In this document: one piece after another, positions 25,509 through 33,061 of the stretch
How the letters are laid out: every line of letters starts with the position of its first letter
How positions within the stretch are numbered: position 1 is the first letter of the stretch
Assembly: GCA_903919375.1 (NCBI GenBank)
Contig: CAIXHZ010000035.1
Span: 1-45,993 of the forward strand
DNA: 45,993 nt
DNA from: an uncultured Actinomycetes bacterium
GTDB lineage: Bacteria; Actinomycetota; Actinomycetes; Nanopelagicales; Nanopelagicaceae
Direction of reading: 5' to 3'
Program-made: the position numbers and the translations under genes
The notes under the pieces: generated by a model
What the model saw: only the letters and a program-made list of their open reading frames with translations
Database searches by the model: none
Told to the model about the DNA's origin: nothing

Positions 25509-25532
25509 TGCGGATGCACGCAACTTAACTAG
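25483..25532 (+). repeat. in-frame duplication of the last codons, split by an amber stop
   Basis: AGTGCGGATGCACGCAACT occurs at 25483-25501 and exactly again at 25507-25525, a 24-bp period. In the frame of the E1-like gene both copies read CGCTQLN. They are separated by TAG (25506-25508), and a second TAG closes copy two (25530-25532). The second copy overlaps the end of whiB7 on the other strand by eight bases. Confidence 0.93.
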
Positions 25533-25878
25533 CTAACTCCATCTCATCGACTGAATTCATCACAGGCGTTAATCGTGGCCGTCCTGCCTTTCGCTTAGCC
25601 ACGATCGTTCTGCCATCTTCGAAGAGTTCGCCACCCCAAACACCACATGGCTCTTGACGCGAGATCGCACCTTCGAGGCACTGGGCTTTGAGTGGACAAC
25701 CACCACAGAGCGCCTTTGCAGATGCGATCGTAAGTGCATTATCCGAGAAGAATGTTTCGGGCTCGGCTGTGTGGCAGGGTAGGTTAAAGGTAGCGTCGGC
25801 GGTATAGCCAACTCCGACCTTTGCCTCAGGGCCTTCGGCCCAACCTGGTACCAACAATTCGCTGAAGAGAACGCTCAT
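25525..25878 (-). CDS. whiB7: WhiB7-like iron-sulfur transcription factor
   Basis: A 117-residue WhiB family regulator. Four cysteines (in LPCHTAEP, then CGGCPLKAQC) bind a 4Fe-4S cluster; GVWGG is the turn that contacts the housekeeping sigma factor; KAGRPR near the C terminus is an AT-hook-like motif, the mark of the WhiB7 group. WhiB7 drives intrinsic antibiotic resistance and redox genes by binding AT-rich DNA upstream of promoters. It lies beside uvrD2, as in M. tuberculosis. AGGTGA is placed seven bases before the ATG. The 5' region has an AT-rich tandem repeat (25938-25968) and, further up, a terminator hairpin. Confidence 0.87.
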   Translation of the reverse strand: MSVLFSELLVPGWAEGPEAKVGVGYTADATFNLPCHTAEPETFFSDNALTIASAKALCGGCPLKAQCLEGAISRQEPCGVWGGELFEDGRTIVAKRKAGRPRLTPVMNSVDEMELAS

Positions 25879-25937
25879 CGCATCTCACCTTTCTGCTCCG
25901 GTTAACTTTCTTCTCGTTTAATTGCTCTTTTTCTTTT

Positions 25938-25968
25938 AACTTTTTAACTTTTTAACTTTTTAACTTTT
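25938..25968 (-). repeat. four 8-bp AT-rich tandem repeats upstream of whiB7
   Basis: AACTTTTT occurs at 25938, 25946, 25954 and (last base changed) 25962; on the coding strand of whiB7 this is AAAAAGTT repeated. The block lies 60-90 bases before the ATG. WhiB7 proteins bind AT-rich DNA next to -35 boxes through their AT hook, so it may be an autoregulatory site; that role is inference. Confidence 0.7.
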
Positions 25969-25989
25969 AGGGAACTTTGCCTAGATAAA

Positions 25990-26026
25990 GCAAAAGGGCC
26001 GCTCATCCGATTGGATGTGCGGCCCT
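25990..26026 (-). terminator. strong terminator between the small Ala-rich gene and whiB7
   Basis: On the minus strand an 8-bp stem AGGGCCGC/GCGGCCCT (26019-26026, 25995-26002), one T-T mismatch, a further 5-bp stem CATCC/GGATG and a four-base loop are followed by TTTTGC. It ends the transcript of the small gene at 26044-26232, or could act as an attenuator if whiB7 is read from further upstream. Confidence 0.8.
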
Positions 26027-26043
26027 GGGGCTTTAACTCTCAG

Positions 26044-26232
26044 CTAGCTGAGGTTGCTCCAGGATCCGCTACCCATAAAATGCTTATTGGCATATGCGGC
26101 TGCATAGGCGCGATAAGCGTGGGCTGCGGTTGTATGAGGGCGAGTAGCTGGTGTAGCTGCTACCGATGCCAAGGCGCGCCAAGCCGACGCGGTAACCGCG
26201 TTTGCTCCTGCAGAAATGATTGCCTGTGACAT
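26044..26232 (-). CDS. small Ala-rich protein, function unknown
   Basis: A 62-residue protein, about a third Ala, with no Cys and several aromatic residues (HAYRAYAAAYANKHF). I do not recognise it. Its codon use looks like that of its neighbours, its ATG has TACCCT seven bases upstream with TTGCGC 18 bases before that, and a strong terminator follows its stop by 18 bases, so it looks like a complete single-gene unit. It lies between uvrD2 and whiB7. It could instead be a leader peptide for whiB7, since whiB7 relatives are controlled by upstream reading frames, but the distance (166 bases) and intervening terminator leave that open. Confidence 0.55.
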   Translation of the reverse strand: MSQAIISAGANAVTASAWRALASVAATPATRPHTTAAHAYRAYAAAYANKHFMGSGSWSNLS

Positions 26233-26239
26233 GTTGTAA

Positions 26240-26245
26240 AGGGTA
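26240..26245 (-). promoter_or_regulatory. putative -10 of the small Ala-rich gene (leaderless)
   Basis: TACCCT on the minus strand ends seven bases before the ATG at 26232; TTGCGC lies 18 bases further upstream as a possible -35 box. Confidence 0.5.
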
Positions 26246-26299
26246 GGGGATCAAGAATTGATGGCGCAACCCAATTAATGGTCAGGGTTGGGCGGGTTC

Positions 26300-27970
26300 T
26301 TATTGCGAGATTGCGCTCAAAAATGGGCTCGGCTGACCGAAATAGGAGATTTCGATCCGCGATTTCGCCCGGGTCAGGCCCACATAGAAGAGGCGACGCT
26401 CTTCATCGATCGCTGTGCCCATCGGCAAGAGCCCATCACTGACACCGGCTAAATAGACAATCTCCCACTCCAAGCCTTTGGCGGCATGCAAAGTGGCCAG
26501 AATGACGCCTGGCAGAGTTGGCGGATTGTTCTGCTCGGCCCGATCTTCGAGCTCGCGCAAGAAGGTGCGCATCGATGGCGCACCATCATCGAACAAAGTC
26601 TGCGCTAGTCGAATGAGCGCTTGGATGTAATCGGCATCGCCAAAGGGGCGAAGAATAGATTTCACATCATCGAGCCAATTACCGTCTTCGGATGGAAGTA
26701 CCGATGATTGACGAATCACTTTCATGACATCGCGAACATCGGTGCGCTCAAAGAAGCGCTCATTGCTCTTGACCTGGGTCTTCACGCCCAGCTCTCCTAG
26801 CGCTGATTCAAAGAGTTCCAATTGAGAATTCGTTCGAGTAAGAATTGCGATCTCTGGCATCTCTGGACCTTGATTGATTAAATCGCGAATCGATTGCGCA
26901 ATTGTTTTTGCTTCCAGTTGTGCGGAATTAAATCCAGAGACACTTGGCTTGGCGCCAGAAGTATTCATTGAGGCAAGCTCATGGCCCTCTGTTCCGAGCA
27001 TTCCACCAGCGCGTAAAACCGCATTGGCACTTCCAATGATTTCAGGGGTCGAACGATAGCCACGAGTGAGTCGAATTACTTGAGCTTCCGGGAAGCGTCG
27101 AGTGAATCCCAAAAGGAATGTCGATGTAGCGCCCGCAAATGAGTAAATCGTCTGGGCAGCATCTCCCACCACGCAAATATCATCGCGAGTGCCCAACCAA
27201 AGATTGAGAAGGCGCTGCTGCAATGGTGAAACATCTTGATATTCATCGACAGTGAAATATCGGTATTGATCACGGACTTTGTCGCGAGCAGTCTTATCTT
27301 CTTCCAGCATCCCTACAGTGAGCAGCAGGACATCTTCAAAATCTATGGATCGTTCTTGTCGCTTAAGGGTTTCGTAGGCATCATAGATTTTTGCAATATC
27401 GCCAAACTTTTCGCGATCACCACGACCGCTACCTAACCGAAGTTCTCGGCCAAGTGTCGTTGCCTGGTCTACATAATCCTGAGGACCGATCTCTAGCGCC
27501 TTCGCCCATTCAATTTCGCTAGCGATTTCGCGCAAGTTGCTGGCCGAAGGCGCAAGCGTGCTATCGGATCGAGAGAGAGATTCCGAGATAAAGCCAGATT
27601 TCATCGTTAAGAGCGATGGAAATTGCCCCCCAAAAGAATATGGCCAAAAGTAAGTGAGCTGTTTGAGAGCTGCTGCGTGAAAGGTTCGCGCAGTGGCATT
27701 GGGGACTCCGAGTGAACGAAGGCGGGCCCTCATTTCACCAGCTGCTCGAGCAGTAAAGGTGAGAGCTAATACTTTTCCGGGAACAGTAACGCCCGCTGCA
27801 ATCGCATAAGCGATCCGGTGGGTGATGACTCGGGTCTTACCGGTGCCGGCGCCCGCAATCACACAGACTGGTCCCTTGATCGCGGTAACAACTTCGCGTT
27901 GTTCGGGATCCAAGTGAGCAAGGATTGATTCCATGCTGCGCACGGGATCAGGAGTTAAGTGGCTGGCCAT
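26300..27970 (-). CDS. uvrD2: UvrD2-like superfamily 1A DNA helicase
   Basis: A 556-residue 3'-5' helicase. Walker A is GAGTGKT, motif II reads VDEYQDVSPLQQ, motif III GDAAQTIYSFAGA, and motifs V and VI are ATLHAAKGLEW and EERRLFYVGLTRAK. It resembles mycobacterial UvrD2, and the place beside whiB7 and nudC agrees. M. tuberculosis UvrD2 is about 700 residues and ends in an HRDC domain; here the chain stops some 20 residues after motif VI, so HRDC is missing. ATG 27970 overlaps the nudC end and gives an N terminus of mycobacterial length; ATG 27934 or TTG 27982 are alternatives. Role: DNA repair. Confidence 0.93.
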   Translation of the reverse strand: MASHLTPDPVRSMESILAHLDPEQREVVTAIKGPVCVIAGAGTGKTRVITHRIAYAIAAGVTVPGKVLALTFTARAAGEMRARLRSLGVPNATARTFHAAALKQLTYFWPYSFGGQFPSLLTMKSGFISESLSRSDSTLAPSASNLREIASEIEWAKALEIGPQDYVDQATTLGRELRLGSGRGDREKFGDIAKIYDAYETLKRQERSIDFEDVLLLTVGMLEEDKTARDKVRDQYRYFTVDEYQDVSPLQQRLLNLWLGTRDDICVVGDAAQTIYSFAGATSTFLLGFTRRFPEAQVIRLTRGYRSTPEIIGSANAVLRAGGMLGTEGHELASMNTSGAKPSVSGFNSAQLEAKTIAQSIRDLINQGPEMPEIAILTRTNSQLELFESALGELGVKTQVKSNERFFERTDVRDVMKVIRQSSVLPSEDGNWLDDVKSILRPFGDADYIQALIRLAQTLFDDGAPSMRTFLRELEDRAEQNNPPTLPGVILATLHAAKGLEWEIVYLAGVSDGLLPMGTAIDEERRLFYVGLTRAKSRIEISYFGQPSPFLSAISQ

Positions 27971-28889
27971 ACCAAGCTTCAATCATCTTGCGAGATACGC
28001 TCATCAGCGGCGGCAGATTAAGAGAACCATCAGCTACGGCAGTGCTGAGTTCGGCACGAGTGAACCAACGAATATCAACAATCTCTTCGCCATCAGGCTT
28101 TGCTAATTCCGGCGAATCAGTGACTGCAGAAAAGGCAATCATGATGGAGGCCGGAAATGGCCACGGCTGAGATCCAAGATAAGTAATTTCGCTGACCGGA
28201 AGATTTGCCTCTTCCATAACTTCGCGGGCAACACATCGTTCGAAAGATTCACCGGCATCAACAAAGCCAGCAAAGTTGGAGTAGCGCCCCTCGACCCAGA
28301 CTTTTTGGCGACCGAGCAAGATTCGATCAGCGCGATCGGTGACTAAGACAATCATCGCTGGATCTGTGCGCGGATAATGTTCGCTGCCATCAGCATCGCA
28401 CCGTCTCACCGATCCGCCATTGCTCGAAGTCGTTGTCGATCCGCACTTGGGACAGAAGCGATGGGTATGGTGCCAATTCGCTAGCGCCTGGGAATGAACT
28501 GCTAAACCAATCTCAAGATCGCTAAGGTCATCACCGATCTCTCGCAGCGTCTTAAAGTGTTGAAGGAGATCTGTTGCTTTCTCGATCGAATCCTTCGTGG
28601 CGCTTTCTGTCGCGCTCACCGATTGGGTGCACCAAGCAAAGTATCCAGTGCCATCGAGTTGACCGAGAAAGATTCGCTCACCTTCATAGAAGGCCGATGA
28701 GCTCTCCAGCGCCGCAATCTCGACTGAGCTAAATAATGCGAGCCCCTCACCGGCAGTGGCGAATTTGCCATCAGCCAGATGAAGGATGCGACCTGACTCC
28801 CAGAGCTCGGCTAGGTGGGTGGGATTGAGCCGAAGTTCGCCGGCGCGATCGATTCCCGCACGAGCGAGAGGGAGTTCTAGCGGCTTCAC
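27948..28889 (-). CDS. nudC: NAD+ diphosphatase / RNA deNADding enzyme
   Basis: A 313-residue Nudix hydrolase that splits NAD(H) to NMN and AMP and can remove NAD caps from RNA. A zinc ribbon begins at FCPKCG; the second Cys pair is reduced to a single RRC. The Nudix box is GFVDAGESFERCVAREVMEEA (Gx5Ex7REVMEEA), and SQPWPFPAS is the NudC signature. The start is GTG 28889 with TAAGTT six bases upstream and no ribosome site. It is divergent from the EEP-family gene across 57 bases and overlaps uvrD2 downstream. Confidence 0.93.
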   Translation of the reverse strand: MKPLELPLARAGIDRAGELRLNPTHLAELWESGRILHLADGKFATAGEGLALFSSVEIAALESSSAFYEGERIFLGQLDGTGYFAWCTQSVSATESATKDSIEKATDLLQHFKTLREIGDDLSDLEIGLAVHSQALANWHHTHRFCPKCGSTTTSSNGGSVRRCDADGSEHYPRTDPAMIVLVTDRADRILLGRQKVWVEGRYSNFAGFVDAGESFERCVAREVMEEANLPVSEITYLGSQPWPFPASIMIAFSAVTDSPELAKPDGEEIVDIRWFTRAELSTAVADGSLNLPPLMSVSRKMIEAWYGQPLNS

Positions 28890-28895
28890 GAGCCC

Positions 28896-28901
28896 AACTT
28901 A
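28896..28901 (-). promoter_or_regulatory. putative -10 of nudC (leaderless)
   Basis: TAAGTT on the minus strand ends six bases before the GTG start at 28889. Confidence 0.5.
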
Positions 28902-28933
28902 CCCGAAGAGTAGAGCGCGATGAAAAGCGCCCC

Positions 28934-28939
28934 TAGGCT
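28934..28939 (+). promoter_or_regulatory. putative -10 of the EEP gene (leaderless)
   Basis: TAGGCT ends seven bases before ATG 28947; the same hexamer is used at 36304. Confidence 0.5.
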
Positions 28940-28946
28940 TACCGTC

Positions 28947-29780
28947 ATGCGCATCGCCACCTGGAATTTGCTCCACGCCATGGCGATCCCACCCCGCACA
29001 CCCATCCATCGGCGGGAGTTACGCGAGCTCTCAGAATTCATCATGACTGAGTTACGCCCTGATCTCATCGCTTTCCAAGAGATCGATAATTTCCAGGAGC
29101 GATCAGGAAATATCGAACAGGTCAAAGAGATTGCCACCGCAATAGGTGCCCACTATTTCTTTTACGCCCCCACGATTCTGGGGACGCCCGGTGAAAGCTG
29201 GAAGAAACATCCAACCCACTCCACCCAAGTAGAGAGCGTCTTTGGCAATGCCCGCACTCAAGTGCCCAGTTATGGAATTGGGATTGTGAGTAAATCGCCC
29301 GTTATCAATTGGGAAGTTTTGCAACTAGGCAGATCTCGTATTGGTTTACCGCTGGCCGTGCCGAAGGATGATGGCAAAGGCGTCCGCTTTCTCTATGTGA
29401 AAGATGAACCCCGCATCGCACTCGCGGCGATTTTAGAAAATGGAATTACCGTAATCGCAACTCACCTCTCCTTTGTGCCATTCGTTAACCTCTACCAACT
29501 CCGCAAACTCAAGAAATGGTCAACCACACTTCCGGGCGAGACCCTGATTGTGGGAGATCTCAACTTGCCATGGAGTTTGCCGGCAAAATTTTCAGAAGTT
29601 GCACGTACCGGAAAGTGGCGCTCATTAGTGAATGCAAAAAGCTATCCATCTTGGGGCGCAAAAGTGCAGTTTGATTACCTGCTGACACAATCAACTCGCT
29701 TACGAATCAAGAGCGTGAAAGCCCCTAAGCCTTCTGGCTTTAGCGACCACTTGCCACTTGTTGTGGATGTGAAGATCTAG
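28947..29780 (+). CDS. endonuclease/exonuclease/phosphatase family protein
   Basis: A 277-residue metal-dependent phosphodiesterase of the EEP (DNase I-like) fold. MRIATWNLLHA at the N terminus, FQEIDNF (metal Glu), ATHLSF, VGDLNLPW and the closing SDHLPL carry the active-site residues of the family. Members act on nucleic acids or phospholipid head groups; no feature decides which. ATG 28947 starts directly at the first strand and has the leaderless-type hexamer; ATG 28920 would add nine residues. Its TAG stop overlaps the TAG of adnB on the other strand (CTAG, 29777-29780). Confidence 0.85.
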   Translation: MRIATWNLLHAMAIPPRTPIHRRELRELSEFIMTELRPDLIAFQEIDNFQERSGNIEQVKEIATAIGAHYFFYAPTILGTPGESWKKHPTHSTQVESVFGNARTQVPSYGIGIVSKSPVINWEVLQLGRSRIGLPLAVPKDDGKGVRFLYVKDEPRIALAAILENGITVIATHLSFVPFVNLYQLRKLKKWSTTLPGETLIVGDLNLPWSLPAKFSEVARTGKWRSLVNAKSYPSWGAKVQFDYLLTQSTRLRIKSVKAPKPSGFSDHLPLVVDVKI

Positions 29781-32700
29781 GTCAGCGGATATTTGGTGAT
29801 CAGCGCCGTCAACTGCGCTTCATCGTAGAGATCAGCCGGCCGAACGGTCTGGTTATCGCCAATGTAATGGAAGGCGGCACTTATCTTCGATAGCTCTATT
29901 TTGTAGAGCTTGGAATAGGCGAGGCGATACATCGCCAATTGGATGGCAGCAACTTCTAGATCATCGCCACTCTTGGCGCGACCAGTCTTCCAATCAACGA
30001 CTTCATACTTATCGCCATCTCGATAGACCGCATCAATTCGCCCTCGTAGGAGGGTGCCAGCAAGGACCGTTTCGAACGGAACTTCAACAGCGATCGGACG
30101 CTGTGATCCCCAGGCGCTTGCCAACCACTTATCTTGTAGCTCTTTGAGTGGAATTGAATCTTCATCGAATGGATCTGCGCTATCGAAGACTTCATCCCCA
30201 AAGAGCAGTGGATCGGTAAATTGCTTCTCCACCCACAAGTGAAATTCTGTGCCTCGACGGGCATATTTATCGATGTGATTGGGCATGGGCCGGCGAAGTG
30301 AGAGCGCCAGCGCTTCTGGATTTTGCGAGAGTGCAATAAGAGTGGAGACGGATAGTCGATCCGGAAGGGCGATGGTGAGAGGTGCTGCGATCGCTGCCGA
30401 TTCATTGATCAGCGCCGTTGCATCACTAGCCCAACTCGAGATCTCATCATCTGCCAACGGCACCTGCGTAAAATCGAAGGGCTTTGCACCTCGAACTAAT
30501 TCAGCAGATTCACGCATTGTGGCCTCGATCGAAATCTGGCGGGGCCACTCTGCCGTACGCGGCGTATCGATCGTTGGATTCTTACCTTCTGGCTTTTCGA
30601 TCGTGGAGATCAATGACTCAGCTGAGTGCGAAGCTGCTGTCTCAGCCGCCCAGATATAGAGCTCGCTGGGGTCAACTGCGCCAGCGCCCGTAACAAACCA
30701 CGAAGATGTGCAGAGGAGGGAAGATTTGGCACGGGTGAAAGCTACGTAGGCCAAGCGAAGCTCTTCTTCATGGCGACGAGAATTCCAAGACCGGTAGGAC
30801 TCTTCTAGCGCTTTCTTAGTCTCTGAATATGTGGCACCGCTCCCCGATGCCGTATTTACATCGCGCGGGAATTCAAAGTCATGAAGCTGTGCACTGTCGC
30901 CTCGTAATTCGATCGGCAACGCACCGGAATCCTTGAGCCAGTGATCGCTCGCTTTGCCGCTGCTCGGGAAGTTTCGCGCAACCAGGCCCGGCACTGCAAC
31001 GCAGTCCCATTCGGAGCCTTTTGCCGCGTGAATAGTGAGTATTTGAACCGCATCCGTACTGACATCGACAGAGGTAGGTTTGAGGCCCCCTTCTTCCTTA
31101 TCGGCGATTTTTAGCCATTCGAGGAAGGTGAAGAGTGTGCCACCATTGCGTTGGAATTTGCTGGCCTCGTCCAAGAAAGCATCGAGGTGTTTACGACCGC
31201 TCTGCCAACCATCGCGAACCAAGACTTCGGTATCGAGGCTCAAAAATCGTTCTGCTTCTAGGATTGCATCGGTAATAGATCCACCAAGATAGCGACGGAG
31301 CAAACGAAGCTCGGCCGCAAATTTTACGAGTCGAGCAAAGCCGTCATCACTGAAACCGTGTTCGAGATATTTCTTACCTGCAATTAACATATCGAGTAAT
31401 TCAAGGGATTCGATCGCACTTCCTACCGCGAAATCATCAGCCTCCAGGTTCGCTGCGCTGCCTTGTTCGAGCAGAGAAATCAAGGTGTCGGTCCGACTTG
31501 ATGCTTCATCATTGTAGGAACGATTGCGAGTGAATTTTCCGAGCGCAGCGAGATCGCGGGGACCTAGATTGAGTCGTGGCCCAGTCAGCAATCGCAAGAG
31601 AGAAGAGCCAGAATCTGGGAAGGTGAGAGTGCGCAGTAGCGCCAAAATGTCGGCAACTTCTGGGACATGAATGAGACCGCCGAGTCCAACTACTTCGACG
31701 GGAATACCTCGTGCGCGAAGAGCGGATTCGATCTCCTCAATATATTTACGGGTACGAACTAATACCGCGCAAGTATTTTTCGCAAGAGATCGCGCTCCAG
31801 ATTGGCCATCGGCAAACCAATAGCGCGCAATGTGATCGGCGACGGCGATTGCCTCCATCTCCATCGTCTCGAATTGCCCCGCCAAAAGTTCGCCTACACC
31901 GGCTCGCTTACTCAGAGCTAGTCGGCCCACACTTGCGACCTTGCCTGAAGCGAGATTGATCTCATCCACGGCGCGATTAGCAAGATCCAAAATGCGAGCA
32001 TCATTGCGCCAGGTAGTCAGAAGCGAATACTGATTGCAGGTAGCTCCCGATGGCCCGATAAAGGTAGGGGCAAAGGTGGCTAGTGTCTGCGAACTAGCGC
32101 TGCGCCAACCATAAATAGCTTGGTGCGGATCTCCAACTGCCGTGACCCCATGGCCTTGGCCAAAAAGCGCTGATAAGAATCGAACTTGGCTATAGGAGGT
32201 ATCTTGATACTCATCTAGGAGAACGACTTTGTACTTCGATTTTTCCAGAGAAGAGATATCAGGGAATTTCTCCACGAGTGTTGCAGCCAATGACATTTGG
32301 TCGTTAAAGGTAAGTAATCCTCGCTCAAAGCGATAACGGTCATAAGCCTCGACCATCGGCAAGATGGCTAGGCGTTCATTGATTTTCTCAATCGCATCGC
32401 GTACCTCTTTGTTCGAGGATTTACCCGAGAGCGATGCAAACTTCTTCAACATGGGATTGGTAATTGCTCGAATCTCTTCGGCTGATCGTGAGTGCTCCCC
32501 CATCGCCGCCGACAAATCCATGACACTTTCAACGATAGATTTGAGACTACTAGTAAAGCGATAATCGCTCTGATCAAAATTCTTCACAATGGTGTTTGCG
32601 ATCTGCCATGCGGCAGCTTCACCAATAGGTTCAACGCCACTATCAATTCCCATGCGGATTGAGTGCTCGGAGAGAACCCGGCCAGCATAGGAGTGGTAAG

Positions 32701-33061
32701 TCGCAACCTGCACCGCAATGTCGAGAGATCCACCGTGCTGTGAATCGTGCGGAAGCAAACCGGCTGTGCGAAGTTGACGAAGACGTGTGCGGATTCGAAT
32801 CGCAAGTTCACCGGCAGCTTTCCGGGTAAAGGTCAGGCCCAGAACTTCATCGGGGCGAACTAAGCCATTTGCCACTAGCCAGAGCACTCGCGCTGACATC
32901 GTCTCAGTCTTGCCAGAGCCTGCGCCAGCAATAACTACAGATGGCGTCAGGGGCCACGATTCGATGATTGCCGCTTGTTCTTCGGTGGGGTCATGCATCG
33001 CCACACCGCTCTCGCGAAGTAGCTCAGCTATCTTCTTCGCTGAATATTTAAATTCACTCAT
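29777..33061 (-). CDS. adnB: AdnB subunit of the AdnAB helicase-nuclease
   Basis: A 1094-residue UvrD-like motor joined to a RecB-type nuclease, one half of the actinobacterial double-strand-break resection machine. Walker A GAGSGKT has Lys51; motif II is LLDEYQDTSYSQ; ILTIHAAKGSEWD and EELRLAYVAFTRAK are motifs V and VI. The C-terminal nuclease shows RGRIDAVYRDG and VVDWKTGRAK with the metal-binding Asp and Lys. The length is close to Rv3201c (about 1100). Its ATG overlaps the adnA stop by four bases, so the subunits are made together. In mycobacteria AdnB is the leading motor. Confidence 0.92.
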   Translation of the reverse strand: MSEFKYSAKKIAELLRESGVAMHDPTEEQAAIIESWPLTPSVVIAGAGSGKTETMSARVLWLVANGLVRPDEVLGLTFTRKAAGELAIRIRTRLRQLRTAGLLPHDSQHGGSLDIAVQVATYHSYAGRVLSEHSIRMGIDSGVEPIGEAAAWQIANTIVKNFDQSDYRFTSSLKSIVESVMDLSAAMGEHSRSAEEIRAITNPMLKKFASLSGKSSNKEVRDAIEKINERLAILPMVEAYDRYRFERGLLTFNDQMSLAATLVEKFPDISSLEKSKYKVVLLDEYQDTSYSQVRFLSALFGQGHGVTAVGDPHQAIYGWRSASSQTLATFAPTFIGPSGATCNQYSLLTTWRNDARILDLANRAVDEINLASGKVASVGRLALSKRAGVGELLAGQFETMEMEAIAVADHIARYWFADGQSGARSLAKNTCAVLVRTRKYIEEIESALRARGIPVEVVGLGGLIHVPEVADILALLRTLTFPDSGSSLLRLLTGPRLNLGPRDLAALGKFTRNRSYNDEASSRTDTLISLLEQGSAANLEADDFAVGSAIESLELLDMLIAGKKYLEHGFSDDGFARLVKFAAELRLLRRYLGGSITDAILEAERFLSLDTEVLVRDGWQSGRKHLDAFLDEASKFQRNGGTLFTFLEWLKIADKEEGGLKPTSVDVSTDAVQILTIHAAKGSEWDCVAVPGLVARNFPSSGKASDHWLKDSGALPIELRGDSAQLHDFEFPRDVNTASGSGATYSETKKALEESYRSWNSRRHEEELRLAYVAFTRAKSSLLCTSSWFVTGAGAVDPSELYIWAAETAASHSAESLISTIEKPEGKNPTIDTPRTAEWPRQISIEATMRESAELVRGAKPFDFTQVPLADDEISSWASDATALINESAAIAAPLTIALPDRLSVSTLIALSQNPEALALSLRRPMPNHIDKYARRGTEFHLWVEKQFTDPLLFGDEVFDSADPFDEDSIPLKELQDKWLASAWGSQRPIAVEVPFETVLAGTLLRGRIDAVYRDGDKYEVVDWKTGRAKSGDDLEVAAIQLAMYRLAYSKLYKIELSKISAAFHYIGDNQTVRPADLYDEAQLTALITKYPLT

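Noticed and set aside
25938-25968. CRISPR-like or satellite array
   Set aside because: The units are 8 bp with no spacers; this is a simple AT-rich tandem repeat.
26011-26229. Plus-strand frame of 72 codons opposite the small Ala-rich gene
   Set aside because: It lacks a start signal and runs through the terminator hairpin; the minus-strand frame has promoter and terminator.
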